From Fontibacillus panacisegetis (lineage in GTDB: Bacteria > Bacillota > Bacilli > Paenibacillales > Paenibacillaceae), in the NCBI RefSeq assembly GCF_900102215.1, contig NZ_FNBG01000014.1:62001-126000 (forward strand): a stretch of DNA of 64,000 nucleotides. The letters run 5' to 3'. Both the position numbers and the translations under genes were made by a program. This document shows, in pieces, positions 18,563 through 27,545 of the stretch. The notes under the pieces were generated by a model that was given only the letters and a program-made list of their open reading frames with translations, was not told the DNA's origin and did no database searches. How positions within the stretch are numbered: the first letter of the stretch is position 1; each line of letters starts with the position of its first letter.

Positions 18563-18593
18563 ACACAGCTCTGAATGGAGCTGTGTTTTTTTG
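18563..18593 (+). terminator. Terminator after the cold shock gene
   Basis: ACACAGCTC and GAGCTGTGT form a perfect 9-base stem with a 6-base loop, followed by a T run. Confidence 0.85.
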
Positions 18594-18718
18594 CGTCTAC
18601 CTCTTATTTCTTAGATGATCATATCGCCATTTGGAATAATTAACGATAAAATCAATGAAGGATATTGTAGCTGATGTGATGAAAGAACAAATAGTGAAAA
18701 AAAGAATGTTCAAAATCA

Positions 18719-18736
18719 GTGACAAACAGTTGTCAC
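18719..18736. promoter_or_regulatory. Palindromic operator candidate before the WYL regulator
   Basis: GTGACAA-ACAG-TTGTCAC: two perfect 7-base arms with a 4-base centre, 30 bases ahead of the WYL gene start. Placement between any promoter and the start codon fits autoregulation by the downstream DNA-binding protein; this is inference. Confidence 0.55.
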
Positions 18737-18766
18737 CAATATCATGTTATTGTTAGGGTGAAGCGG

Positions 18767-19693
18767 ATGAACAGGATGGATAGAATGCTGGCAATCGTTA
18801 TGGCTCTACAGCAGCGAGCGGAGACAGCACAATCTCTTGCAGACAAAATGGAAGTGTCCAAGCGTACCGTACTGCGCGACATTCAGTCTTTATCTGAAAT
18901 TGGCGTTCCGATTTCAGCGCTATCAGGCCCTGGTGGCGGTTACCGACTTATGGAAGGATATCAACTTCCACCGCTTAATTTGGATACAGGGGAAGCTTTA
19001 GTGCTCTTGCTAGCTTTAGATGCGATGGCTAAATATAGCGACAGCCTTTTTCAACAAGCGAGATGGACGGTAACTGATAAGGTTAAGGCAGTACTTCCAG
19101 AGGGGACACTAAATCAAATATCTTCTATTCTTCAGCATGTTGAGATGGAAGTACCGGAACGAGCTTATAAGACCCCGCTTTTAGATGACATAATGGAATA
19201 TACAACAAAAAATAAATGGATGCGGGCATTGTATCGTTCCCAGAACTATAAAAGACATGTTGAGATTAAGCCTTGCCGTGTATATGCAGCACATGGTTTT
19301 TGGTATTGCGAGGCGTATTCCATTCTGCATGGAGAAAAAAGAACGTTTCGGGTTGATCGTTTCGTTGAGCTCAAGGAAATGGATGATCCGAATATTCAAG
19401 ATATCGAAATCGTTAAAGCAAGTGGTGGAGATGATCCATCCATCCGGATTGTAGCAAAGTTTACTTATCGCGGCGCATTACTGGCTGAGCAGGATACGCA
19501 CATCGGTCATCTGGTGGGGCAAATTAGTGATGAAGAATGGGTAATCGATTTTGAATGTCCTTTCTCTGAGTGGAATTGGGCGATATCTTTTTTCTTTCAA
19601 TTAGGTCTTGATGCAGAGGTTATGGAGCCTGAAAAGTTAAGACAAGAGCTGAAGGAACGGGCAACTCAGCTTACATCTAGGTATAAATCGTGA
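18767..19693 (+). CDS. HTH/WYL-domain transcriptional regulator (YafY type)
   Basis: A 308-residue regulator. An N-terminal winged helix (residues about 1-60; ESLADKMEVSKRTVLRDIQSLSEIGVP is close to the DeoR/HTH_11 pattern) is followed by a WYL ligand-sensing domain (about 140-225) and a WCX C-terminal extension. ATG 18767 has AGGGTGA five bases upstream; the frame is open back to 18719, but that part covers the palindrome. The next gene begins 47 bases downstream, so it probably controls or is coexpressed with the two genes that follow. Confidence 0.85.
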   Translation: MNRMDRMLAIVMALQQRAETAQSLADKMEVSKRTVLRDIQSLSEIGVPISALSGPGGGYRLMEGYQLPPLNLDTGEALVLLLALDAMAKYSDSLFQQARWTVTDKVKAVLPEGTLNQISSILQHVEMEVPERAYKTPLLDDIMEYTTKNKWMRALYRSQNYKRHVEIKPCRVYAAHGFWYCEAYSILHGEKRTFRVDRFVELKEMDDPNIQDIEIVKASGGDDPSIRIVAKFTYRGALLAEQDTHIGHLVGQISDEEWVIDFECPFSEWNWAISFFFQLGLDAEVMEPEKLRQELKERATQLTSRYKS

Positions 19694-19740
19694 ATCATAA
19701 ATCAACAGGCCAGGTTCATCGGCAGAGAGGCGGAGGTACT

Positions 19741-20823
19741 GTGACAACGGGATGGAATAAAACATTGGTACTGGCAGAGCGTTTACGTAGACAGGGATTT
19801 ACTGAACCGTTAGCTGATTATCAAGATGAAGTGGCTTACATATCTTTATTTCGCAAACTGCAGCCGGTGGCTCCAGTGCATTTTACTCGGCCAGGTGATC
19901 CGCCAAAGCTTGTCCATCGCACGGAATATGATGATATGGAGATGTCTTCATCGTTAAGGGTACGTCAGTCTCTAGTCAAGGGACGGTTTCAGGGCGGTCG
20001 TGTTGCTTATGTGCTTGAAGACGATTTGAAGCTTTATGCTACGGCATTCTGCAAGCGTCCTAAAGTATTCAAGCAAATACACGAAGATGTCATGATAGCG
20101 GTAAAGGAATCGGGTGGATTAACAAAAGAACAGTTAAAGGAGGATCTCCCGTATCCTCCTGGAGAAGTTGGAAAAGCGCTTCAGGACTTGCAGACAGCCT
20201 TCCTGCTCTATGAGCAGCAGACCGACAATGACTGGGATACTGGATGGTTAATATTTGCCGAAGAATGGTTTGAAATCTCAGATGATCCTGAAAACTATGA
20301 AGCAGCGGTAATGAAGGTTCTGCTGCAATTTATAGAATCAATGGTGTTTGCAAGTGAAGTTAGCATTAAAAGCTGGAGCGGTTGGACGGCTAAAACGATA
20401 CGTCATGTGGTGAGCAAGCTAGTTGAGTGCGGTGAATTGATCAGCGTTGACATCGAGGAATTAGGTAAAGGCCTGATGAGAAGCCATGATATTCAGTTAG
20501 CAGAGAAGCAGGAGCTTGATTCCAGAATCCCGCGAAGCATCTGGATGCTGGACAAGTCGGATTATCTCGTACGCGCTGAATTAGATGATCTCCAGGCTCG
20601 ATACAAAGGCTTGGAAGTTCTGCAATATTTACTCGTTGACGGAGTTTTTCGCGGTGTTGTACTTGGACACTGGCGAATTGGTCCCTATGATATCGATGAT
20701 ATTTTAATGGAATTGGATGAAACGGAGACAGCAGAACGTAAAGAGGAAGTATTGCATGCCGTTCGCAAAATATATGATCCCAGCTACCACGCTATTCTAC
20801 GTTATAACGGGCAAAAGTGTTGA
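19741..20823 (+). CDS. Winged-helix protein resembling the AlkZ/YcaQ (HTH_42) family
   Basis: A 360-residue protein I cannot firmly assign. The N-terminal RVRQSLVKGRFQGGRVAYV...DLKLYA resembles the AlkZ-like pattern in which an RGT-type loop precedes a hydrophobic strand. The C-terminal RSIWMLDKSDYLVRAELDD and YLLVDGVFRGVVLGHW resemble that family's closing domain. The AlkZ catalytic Gln-x-Asp is not seen, so glycosylase activity is doubtful. GTG 19741 has GCGGAGG upstream; the frame extends to 19690, overlapping the WYL gene. The alternative is an unrelated winged-helix repeat protein. Confidence 0.5.
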   Translation: MTTGWNKTLVLAERLRRQGFTEPLADYQDEVAYISLFRKLQPVAPVHFTRPGDPPKLVHRTEYDDMEMSSSLRVRQSLVKGRFQGGRVAYVLEDDLKLYATAFCKRPKVFKQIHEDVMIAVKESGGLTKEQLKEDLPYPPGEVGKALQDLQTAFLLYEQQTDNDWDTGWLIFAEEWFEISDDPENYEAAVMKVLLQFIESMVFASEVSIKSWSGWTAKTIRHVVSKLVECGELISVDIEELGKGLMRSHDIQLAEKQELDSRIPRSIWMLDKSDYLVRAELDDLQARYKGLEVLQYLLVDGVFRGVVLGHWRIGPYDIDDILMELDETETAERKEEVLHAVRKIYDPSYHAILRYNGQKC

Positions 20824-20868
20824 AGTCAGTTAATTGAAAAACTAAATTTGGTAGGGAGGCGGTTCTTG

Positions 20869-21780
20869 ATGACGATACACAGCGGTGATGTATTTGAGCG
20901 TGCCAGAACATTTATTTATAGCAGTGCCAGATTGCTTGATCGGATGAGATTTGCTTATCTTTTTGAGAAGGGATCTAAGGAAAAGGTACTTCAAGCTCTT
21001 CGTGCATATCAAAATGAGGATGGAGGCTTCGGTCATGCATTGGAGCCTGATATGCGATGTCCAGATAGTCAGCCGGTTGCAACGGAGGTGGGACTTTACA
21101 TACTGAATGAGGTGAAGTCCTGTGACACAGAAATTTTTGACGGCGTATTATCGTATTTAAAGTCAATCACGTTAAGTGGTGGAGGGTTGCCAAGAAGTAC
21201 AACCCGAGTGAATGATTACCCTCATGCACCATGGTGGATAACTGAGCAGGACGATATTCCGTCGATAAACCCGACAGGAAGTATTGTTGGAATGCTGATG
21301 GCTCAGAATGCTCGTATTGATTTTTACGATGAACCTTGGTTTCGTAGTCATATATCATTTCTATGGAACTGTCTTGAGGAGAACCTTCCGAATGATTTCC
21401 ATGATGCTATGCAGTGGATACCTTTTTTGGAGCACGTTGAAAAGGTTACAGGCCAGGACACAGAGAGAGTGAATCACTACCGTGCGATTCTTGATCACTG
21501 GCTAAGCGGACCGAAAGGAATTGAGCGGGACGAAAATGCAGAGGGCTATGTACATAAAGTGCTGGATTATGCCCCTGAGCCAAAAAGCTATGCTTCACGA
21601 ATAGTATCGGACGAAGAGGTAAATCGACATCTTGATTGGTTTATTTCTACACAGCAGGAGGATGGGGGTTGGGGAATTTCATTTCCGTCCGTTAGTGTGG
21701 CGAATGAGCAGGAATGGAGAGGTTGGCTAACCGTAGAGCGTCTGAAAATATTAAAAGCCTACGGGGTGCTTAATCTGTAG
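20869..21780 (+). CDS. Prenyltransferase/squalene-cyclase-like alpha-toroid protein
   Basis: A 303-residue protein with repeat motifs of the terpenoid cyclase/prenyltransferase toroid. YQNEDGGFGHALEPD near residue 50 and STQQEDGGWGISFPS near residue 265 are QW-like repeats. The cyclase DxDD motif is absent, so catalysis is uncertain; it may bind rather than convert a substrate. ATG 20869 has GGGAGG upstream; a TTG at 20848 is the alternative. It is the last gene in line with the WYL regulator. Confidence 0.65.
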   Translation: MTIHSGDVFERARTFIYSSARLLDRMRFAYLFEKGSKEKVLQALRAYQNEDGGFGHALEPDMRCPDSQPVATEVGLYILNEVKSCDTEIFDGVLSYLKSITLSGGGLPRSTTRVNDYPHAPWWITEQDDIPSINPTGSIVGMLMAQNARIDFYDEPWFRSHISFLWNCLEENLPNDFHDAMQWIPFLEHVEKVTGQDTERVNHYRAILDHWLSGPKGIERDENAEGYVHKVLDYAPEPKSYASRIVSDEEVNRHLDWFISTQQEDGGWGISFPSVSVANEQEWRGWLTVERLKILKAYGVLNL

Positions 21781-21795
21781 GAGAACAGATGCTTA

Positions 21796-22197
21796 GGGGC
21801 TGTCCCAAAAGTAGGGTTAGTGTCAAAACTAGAAATAGCGGTGCAAGGAAGATGATCCTGTACCGCTTGATCCTGCCACGCATTCTATGACCGTATCTCA
21901 TGTGTAATAGTGTCATGATGCGGAATTCCTGAAATTCCTGCAAATATACAGGCTTTGTTTATGTAAAGCCTCTAAATGCCCTAAATTGCTGCAAATGTGC
22001 AGGCTTTCTCTAAGGATTCTCTTCAAACTAGTCAATTCTGAACCATATTCCTGCATTTTTGCAGGAATATGGTTCAACCTTTCATGACTACTTTAAAAAA
22101 ACTGTATTTTTGCATCCTTTTCCTGATATCTTGCCTTTACACTGCTAAACAAGAAGCGTCCCTCAAAGTTATCTTAGATAACTTTTGGGACAGCTCC
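21796..22197. mobile_element. MITE-like element with 17-base terminal inverted repeats
   Basis: GGGGCTGTCCCAAAAGT at 21796-21812 is repeated inverted as ACTTTTGGGACAGCTCC at 22181-22197, with one mismatch. The 402-base interior has no gene. It holds copies of the TGCAAA repeat family at 21934-21956, 21985-22007, 22040-22075 and 22095-22114. Such ends are typical of IS elements of the IS1182 or IS5 kind, but family assignment is a guess. No clear target duplication is seen. It fills the gap between two convergent genes. Confidence 0.6.
22040..22075. repeat. Perfect 16-base hairpin inside the element
   Basis: GAACCATATTCCTGCA and TGCAGGAATATGGTTC are exact complements around a TTTT loop. The structure is far stronger than the neighbouring copies of the repeat. 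Confidence 0.85.
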
Positions 22198-22210
22198 TTC
22201 TTAATTCCCT

Positions 22211-23452
22211 TTACATTGGTTCATCATGGTTGGTAGACGAAGTATTTGCATGATTTGGTGATGGTGAGATGTAAGCTGATGCTACTGGGACAGCGGGCTT
22301 TGGACCGCGATACAGATAACGGCTGGCAAACCCGATACAAGCTGCAATAGCTGTAATCATCGCGATGAGATAGAAGCTTTGTCTTCCAAAATGCTCGAAC
22401 AGCAGACCGCCAAATGTTCCGCTGATCAGTCCGGATAAACTGGACCAGACAATGGTAAACAGCGCCATTCCGGTAGCACGGAATTGATCCGGAATGAGCC
22501 GGGTCAGCATACGAATCGCTGTAACATAAAAGATACCAAAGGTGAAGCCATGCAACAACTGGATCATGACGATGCCAACAGCAGAATCAACGCCACTCAT
22601 CAGGAAAAATCGTAGTGCAAAAATAAGACTGGCTATAACGAGTAAGGGCAGCTCTTTGTATTTATCACCTCTAAAGCTTAGGTATAGAAATACAGGGATT
22701 TCTGAGCCGGATGATGCGAGCATGGCCCAACCAATTAATCCCTTGCTAGCTCCGAGCTCACTCAGTGAAATAGTTAGAAAAGCATCATTCATCCTTGTTC
22801 CAAGTGCAAGCAAAAAGACACATGCAAAAAACCATAAAAGTTCCTTTTGTCGAAATATCGGTACGATTCCTGACAAATTCATTTTGGCTACTGGAGTACT
22901 CTGATCCTTAATAAATAAAGTCAATATCAAACATACACTGGTAATGGCAATGGATACTTTCATGATCTCTGCAGAACCGATGAGTGATAGTACATATCCA
23001 ATAACAATGGAAAGAATTGCAAAGCCTATAGACCCAAATACCCGGATCGATATAAAGCTTTTCCCGTGATTTTTTGCCGCGTTGATTGCAATGGTGTCTG
23101 ATAATGGAAACACGGGATAATAGAAGAAATAGAAGAGTGTTATAACAAGTACAATGACCGAAAAAGTCGTTGTAGAAGATAAAATGAAAATCATTGCAAT
23201 TTGACCTATCAATAAAATGATCATTATTTTTTTGATTGTTCTATATTTGTCGCTAGCTATGCTCCATATCAGGTTAGCGATTAATGAGATCATCGGTCCG
23301 AGTGCAAATAATAATCCGATCTGACTTTTAGTGAATCCGATCTCAGCGTAAAAGAGTGGGAAGTAGGAGAAGATCAGAACGCTTGTTCCGTAAATAGTAA
23401 ATGCGAAGGCACGAAGCCAATAAAGCTCCGACCGGGTTGGAGTTTTTTTCAT
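22211..23452 (-). CDS. MFS transporter (nucleoside/HcaT-like subgroup)
   Basis: A 413-residue, twelve-helix carrier of the MFS_1-like group (similar in style to 3-phenylpropionate and nucleoside proton symporters). It begins LYWLRAFAFTIYGTSVLIFSYFPLFYAEIGFTKSQIG and has a polar C-terminal tail rich in Asn, Ser and Pro. The substrate is unknown. ATG 23452 (MKKTPTRSEL) has GGAGAAG upstream. The frame is open to 23530, but that part looks non-helical. Confidence 0.82.
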   Translation of the reverse strand: MKKTPTRSELYWLRAFAFTIYGTSVLIFSYFPLFYAEIGFTKSQIGLLFALGPMISLIANLIWSIASDKYRTIKKIMIILLIGQIAMIFILSSTTTFSVIVLVITLFYFFYYPVFPLSDTIAINAAKNHGKSFISIRVFGSIGFAILSIVIGYVLSLIGSAEIMKVSIAITSVCLILTLFIKDQSTPVAKMNLSGIVPIFRQKELLWFFACVFLLALGTRMNDAFLTISLSELGASKGLIGWAMLASSGSEIPVFLYLSFRGDKYKELPLLVIASLIFALRFFLMSGVDSAVGIVMIQLLHGFTFGIFYVTAIRMLTRLIPDQFRATGMALFTIVWSSLSGLISGTFGGLLFEHFGRQSFYLIAMITAIAACIGFASRYLYRGPKPAVPVASAYISPSPNHANTSSTNHDEPM

Positions 23453-23653
23453 ACCAAATACACTTCTCCGTTTCGTCAAGGTAAGAGATGCCAAGTGATG
23501 TGAGATGCGCCAGTGATTGATAAACGGCATATGCTTGCTAGTATATCATAACCTGCCTGTGATTTTGTTTATTTGTACAAAAAGTTGGAACATATTATAA
23601 TATAGAATGATTTTTATTAATTAGTTTTTTAACAACGTAGTGGAGGCAGGCCA

Positions 23654-24733
23654 TTGATTGAACTTGAGCAAAGCCGAAACCAGTTTCCAAAAGAACCGAT
23701 CAGGTTGATGAGCCGCGTATATAAGTTTATTTTGCCAGAGGTTCGCAAGGAGCTGGATGGGTGGAGGCAGGAGGCCGGGAATATTCCCGATCCTGAGCTA
23801 AGAAGACAAGCACTTGCCAGTATAGCCACCAAAGAGTTTCATTGTCAGGGAGGCGCTGTGTATGCAGCAGCTAACTTACAGATGCGTCAAGTGTTAGTCC
23901 CTCTGATTGTAGCTTTTCAGACAATAAGCGATTATTTGGATAATTTGTGCGACAGAAGTACCTCGATGGATGAGAGGGATTTCAGGCTTTTGCATCAGAG
24001 CATGCTTGATGCGGTTGAGCCGGAATCCAAGGTGCAAAACTATTATGCATTACGCGAGGAACAGGATGACGGAGGGTACTTGCATCTTCTCGTACAAACC
24101 TGTCGCGACAATATTGCCAAACTCCCTGGATATAGTGCTGCCAAGCCGCAAATATTAGATTTGGTAGGTCTCTATACCGACCTGCAGGTGTACAAGCACA
24201 TTGCTCCGGAAAATCGCGAGTCTGCTTTGCTTAAATGGTGGGAGCAACATAAAGGACGCACGCCGCAGCTTCAATGGAATGAGTTCGCTGCAGCAACGGG
24301 ATCTACCCTTGGTGTATTTATGTTGTTTTTAGCAGCAAGCAATGACAAGTTGGATCGTAATAGCGCTGAATTGATCCATGGAGCTTATTTCCCTCATATT
24401 TGTGGTTTACATATTTTGCTTGACTATTTAATAGATCAGGTGGAGGATGAAGTGGGCGGGGATCTCAATTTTTGTAGTTACTATGATAATAAGGAAATGA
24501 TGCTGAGCCGGATCGCTCTTATTGTTGAGGGAGCACGCCGGGACATTAAGAAGCTTCCAGCACCTTCGTTTCATCGGATGATTATTGAAGGATTGCTGGC
24601 TCTTTATTTATCTGATCCCAAGGTAAGTCAGCAACAGGAAATTCGCGATGCTTCCAGGCAATTAATGAGAAGAAGCCCGCTGATGCGACTGTTTTTTTTC
24701 GTAAATAGCCTTTGGATTCGCAAACATTTATAA
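23654..24733 (+). CDS. ytpB: Tetraprenyl-beta-curcumene synthase family protein (DUF2600)
   Basis: A 359-residue class I-like terpene synthase of the YtpB type, which in Bacillus makes C35 sesquarterpenes from heptaprenyl diphosphate. Family landmarks: KFILPEVRKELDGWRQEA, SIATKEFHCQGGAVYA, ISDYLDNLCDR and the second Asp-rich segment LLDYLIDQVEDEVGGDLNF, which supply metal-binding acidic residues. No other terpene gene is adjacent; the toroid protein is 3 kb upstream. The start is TTG 23654 behind GGAGGCAG. It ends 33 bases before pfkA, so the two may share a transcript. Confidence 0.88.
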   Translation: MIELEQSRNQFPKEPIRLMSRVYKFILPEVRKELDGWRQEAGNIPDPELRRQALASIATKEFHCQGGAVYAAANLQMRQVLVPLIVAFQTISDYLDNLCDRSTSMDERDFRLLHQSMLDAVEPESKVQNYYALREEQDDGGYLHLLVQTCRDNIAKLPGYSAAKPQILDLVGLYTDLQVYKHIAPENRESALLKWWEQHKGRTPQLQWNEFAAATGSTLGVFMLFLAASNDKLDRNSAELIHGAYFPHICGLHILLDYLIDQVEDEVGGDLNFCSYYDNKEMMLSRIALIVEGARRDIKKLPAPSFHRMIIEGLLALYLSDPKVSQQQEIRDASRQLMRRSPLMRLFFFVNSLWIRKHL

Positions 24734-24766
24734 ATGAAATGTGCATAACTTTAAGGAGGAATCATC

Positions 24767-25738
24767 ATGTCAGCAGTAAAAAAAATCGCAGTTCTCACCA
24801 GTGGAGGAGATTCACAAGGCATGAACGCAGCTGTGCGTGCCGTTGTACGTAGTGGATTATTCTATGGTCTTGAGGTGTTCGGTATTCAACGTGGTTACCA
24901 AGGCCTATTGAATAATGACATTTTCTCGATGGATATTCGCAGCGTAGGTGACATCATCCAACGTGGGGGTACGATTCTGCAATCTGCCCGCTGCCTGGAG
25001 TTCAAAACACCTGAAGGCCAGCAGAAAGGTGCACAAATACTGCGTGACCGTGGAATCGACGGTTTAGTGGTTATTGGTGGAGATGGTTCTTATCAAGGTG
25101 CTGAGAAGTTAAGTAAGCTTGGGATTAAGACAATGGGACTTCCAGGTACAATAGATAATGATATTTCGTTCACGGATTACACCATCGGTTTTGACACTGC
25201 AGTAGGTATTGTTGTGGATGCAGTAAACAAGCTGCGTGACACGATGTCTTCTCATGAACGCGCGTCTGTTGTAGAAGTAATGGGGCGTCACGCTGGAGAT
25301 ATTGCTCTTCATTCAGGTCTTGCTGCGGGAGCGGAAACGATTCTGGTTCCTGAGGTTCCATTTGATTTGAATGAAGTTGCGGACCGTATGAGACAAAACT
25401 TTGATAAAGGCAAGAGACATAGCATCGTTATCGTTGCTGAAGGTGTTGGTAAGGGCGAGGAAGTAGTACAAGCAATTAAAGAACGCCAACCATCTCTTGA
25501 GCCACGTGCCACTGTACTCGGACATATTCAACGTGGAGGATCTCCAACTCCTTTTGACCGTAATCTGGCAAGCCGCCTGGGTGATTTTGCTGTACGCAGC
25601 TTGATCGCTGGGGAATCCAACAAAGCATGTGGTATGATTGGTGGAGAAATGGTATTGACTGATATAGAAAAGGTTGTAGCTACCAAGAAGCAGTTTGATA
25701 TGGAATTGTATGAGCTAGCTTCCCGTTTGTCACAATAA
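24767..25738 (+). CDS. pfkA: ATP-dependent 6-phosphofructokinase
   Basis: Phosphorylates fructose 6-phosphate in glycolysis. LTSGGDSQGMNAAVRA carries the ATP-binding GGD, and GGDGSYQGA, PGTIDND (catalytic Asp) and VEVMGRHAGDIAL the sugar site. The length, 323 residues, matches bacterial homotetrameric enzymes. ATG 24767 has AAGGAGGA. pyk, the usual downstream neighbour, is absent here: a terminator follows and the next gene is on the opposite strand. Confidence 0.96.
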   Translation: MSAVKKIAVLTSGGDSQGMNAAVRAVVRSGLFYGLEVFGIQRGYQGLLNNDIFSMDIRSVGDIIQRGGTILQSARCLEFKTPEGQQKGAQILRDRGIDGLVVIGGDGSYQGAEKLSKLGIKTMGLPGTIDNDISFTDYTIGFDTAVGIVVDAVNKLRDTMSSHERASVVEVMGRHAGDIALHSGLAAGAETILVPEVPFDLNEVADRMRQNFDKGKRHSIVIVAEGVGKGEEVVQAIKERQPSLEPRATVLGHIQRGGSPTPFDRNLASRLGDFAVRSLIAGESNKACGMIGGEMVLTDIEKVVATKKQFDMELYELASRLSQ

Positions 25739-25758
25739 TAATTATCGAATTGCATAAT

Positions 25759-25812
25759 AAAGAGGGAAATCCGAAGCCTTAGATCAAGGCAATGGATTTC
25801 CCTCTTTGATTT
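25759..25812. terminator. Bidirectional terminator between pfkA and the DUF4015 gene
   Basis: AAAGAGGGAAATCC at 25759-25772 is complementary to GGATTTCCCTCTTT at 25794-25807, with a T-rich tail on the plus strand. Confidence 0.8.
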
Positions 25813-25855
25813 GAAGCTGCATTTTCCGTTGGACTGCGAATAAACGCTTCATTTT

Positions 25856-27040
25856 TTATTTATACTCAACGCTACCTGTATATTTATTAGAAGCGTTCCA
25901 CAGCAGGTATTCATCGATATTGGATTCTTTCAACGCACGAATTTGTTCTTCAACCTCATGTTTGCCATACTTCGTATAATGACCTTTGCCAAGCCAGCTG
26001 GCTGTAAAATCTTGAATCCATGGGCGAATGATGGGCTTATTATCACCCAACGGTTCAAGTTTTTTGTGCGTATCGGCGATAGCACCCTTAATAGTCTGAT
26101 AAGGTGCTCTGTCAGGGGCCTGAGCGTTAAACCAGCCTGTCGTATAGTGACTTGGATAAATCATTGGACAGATGACATCCACCTGATCTGAAATTTGAAC
26201 AAAGTCTTGACCAATTCCTTCAGCAGCGGGAACTGATGCAGCATATCCGAAAATATCTACCGAAACTTTGATGCCAAGTGGCTCCAATTGTTCCTTGGCA
26301 TAATTCACAAAAGAAGTAACAGCATCGATTCGGCTGATATTACTTTTTTCATATTTAAGAGAGTCTGCGCGCTTCTCGAAGCCTTCCGGAAAACGCACAT
26401 AATCAAACTGAATTTCTTTGAAACCGAGCTTGGCGGCTTCCTTAGCAACTTCTATATTATAATCCCAGACGACTTTACTATACGGATTGACAAAGCTATC
26501 TCCCTTGCTATTGCTCCATACGGTACCATCACTATTACGGAATGATAGCTCCGGGTTTTTCTTTGCGAGAATCGTATCTTTGAAAACGACGACACGTGCG
26601 ATAGGATATATTTCATGACTGTTCAGACGTTCCATCAGCTTATTGATATTAGAAATAAAAGGCTGCGGCTTGCCCATTTCGATCAGTTTGGGATTATCTG
26701 TTTTGTATGTAATGTAGCCTTCATCATCTTTGATATCGATAACCATAGCGTTGAGATCAGTAGAATCGACCAGATCAACCAATGTGCTCATTCTTGAACC
26801 GCCTGCGCTGTAAGCGGTAACGTAAATTCCTTTGACAACAGGAGCTGCTTCAACATTAGGACCCGCTGTGATTTTATTTGGTGTAAGCGGATCTTCCATT
26901 CGACCTTGAGAAGCATTAGTTATAAATGTTTGAAAAGAGGATTGCGCGATTTCGGTCATTCGATGGTCATTGTGGTTCGCTGGTTCAGCATTATGACCGG
27001 AGCTCATTGCTAGAATTAAAAGAGTCCATAAGATGTTCAT
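25856..27040 (-). CDS. Putative glycoside hydrolase (DUF4015 TIM-barrel), exported
   Basis: A 394-residue protein with a short hydrophobic leader (residues 1-14), a variable linker to about residue 68, then a GH-like barrel: VKGIYVTAYSAGG, LNAMVIDIKDDEGYI, IYPIARVVVFKDT, FKEIQFDYVRFPEG, VSVDIFGYAAS and VICPMIYPSHY. DUF4015 proteins are predicted secreted glycosidases with an uncharacterised substrate. It is on the opposite strand to pfkA, sharing its terminator region. The start is ATG 27040 with a GGGAGAGG-type site. Confidence 0.8.
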   Translation of the reverse strand: MNILWTLLILAMSSGHNAEPANHNDHRMTEIAQSSFQTFITNASQGRMEDPLTPNKITAGPNVEAAPVVKGIYVTAYSAGGSRMSTLVDLVDSTDLNAMVIDIKDDEGYITYKTDNPKLIEMGKPQPFISNINKLMERLNSHEIYPIARVVVFKDTILAKKNPELSFRNSDGTVWSNSKGDSFVNPYSKVVWDYNIEVAKEAAKLGFKEIQFDYVRFPEGFEKRADSLKYEKSNISRIDAVTSFVNYAKEQLEPLGIKVSVDIFGYAASVPAAEGIGQDFVQISDQVDVICPMIYPSHYTTGWFNAQAPDRAPYQTIKGAIADTHKKLEPLGDNKPIIRPWIQDFTASWLGKGHYTKYGKHEVEEQIRALKESNIDEYLLWNASNKYTGSVEYK

Positions 27041-27133
27041 AAGATTCCTCTCCCTTGTATACGCTGTAATAATTATAAATGATGGTGAGGCGGATAAGGT
27101 TAATTATAATAGATTACTATATTAATAAGGAAT

Positions 27134-27176
27134 AAAAAAAACCGTTTCTTCTGCTTGCGACAGAAGAGACGGTTTA
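27134..27176 (-). terminator. Terminator after the small gene at 27192
   Basis: AAACCGTTTCTTCTG at 27139-27153 pairs with CAGAAGAGACGGTTT at 27161-27175. Read on the minus strand a run of seven T residues follows. Confidence 0.85.
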
Positions 27177-27191
27177 TAAAGCACAATGTAT

Positions 27192-27386
27192 TTAATGAAG
27201 AAACGCTGAATTTTGATGCTCGCAGATGCTGAACTGGATGATCTCCATCGCATCTTCCGGTTCCAGAATGGTCAGACCATCACGAAGGATGATCATGGAG
27301 TCAAGTTCCTTCTGGTTTAAAAAAGGCAACATATCTGGGAACCACTTCATGACGATTTGTGCCAGTTTTACCGTTTCCATTTCCAC
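27192..27386 (-). CDS. Small acidic hypothetical protein
   Basis: A protein of about 64 residues (METVKLAQIVMKWFPDMLPF at its start) with no membrane segment and no recognised domain. Its own terminator follows. GTG 27386 lies 8 bases after AGGAAAGG; ATG 27380 and GTG 27395 are alternatives. Both termini are polar and the middle is amphipathic, consistent with a small folded protein. Confidence 0.6.
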   Translation of the reverse strand: MEMETVKLAQIVMKWFPDMLPFLNQKELDSMIILRDGLTILEPEDAMEIIQFSICEHQNSAFLH

Positions 27387-27545
27387 AACAATCACCCTTT
27401 CCTATTAGAATCATTCGTTCTGAATCATTCCTACATCGGAAAAGCAAAAAGCTGGTGAAATAAGGTAAAGCTGAATTATACAGTTTACAAAGGAACCGCT
27501 TGTTATCAACATTATAGCACAGTTAAGAAGAAATGTAACGGCGAG

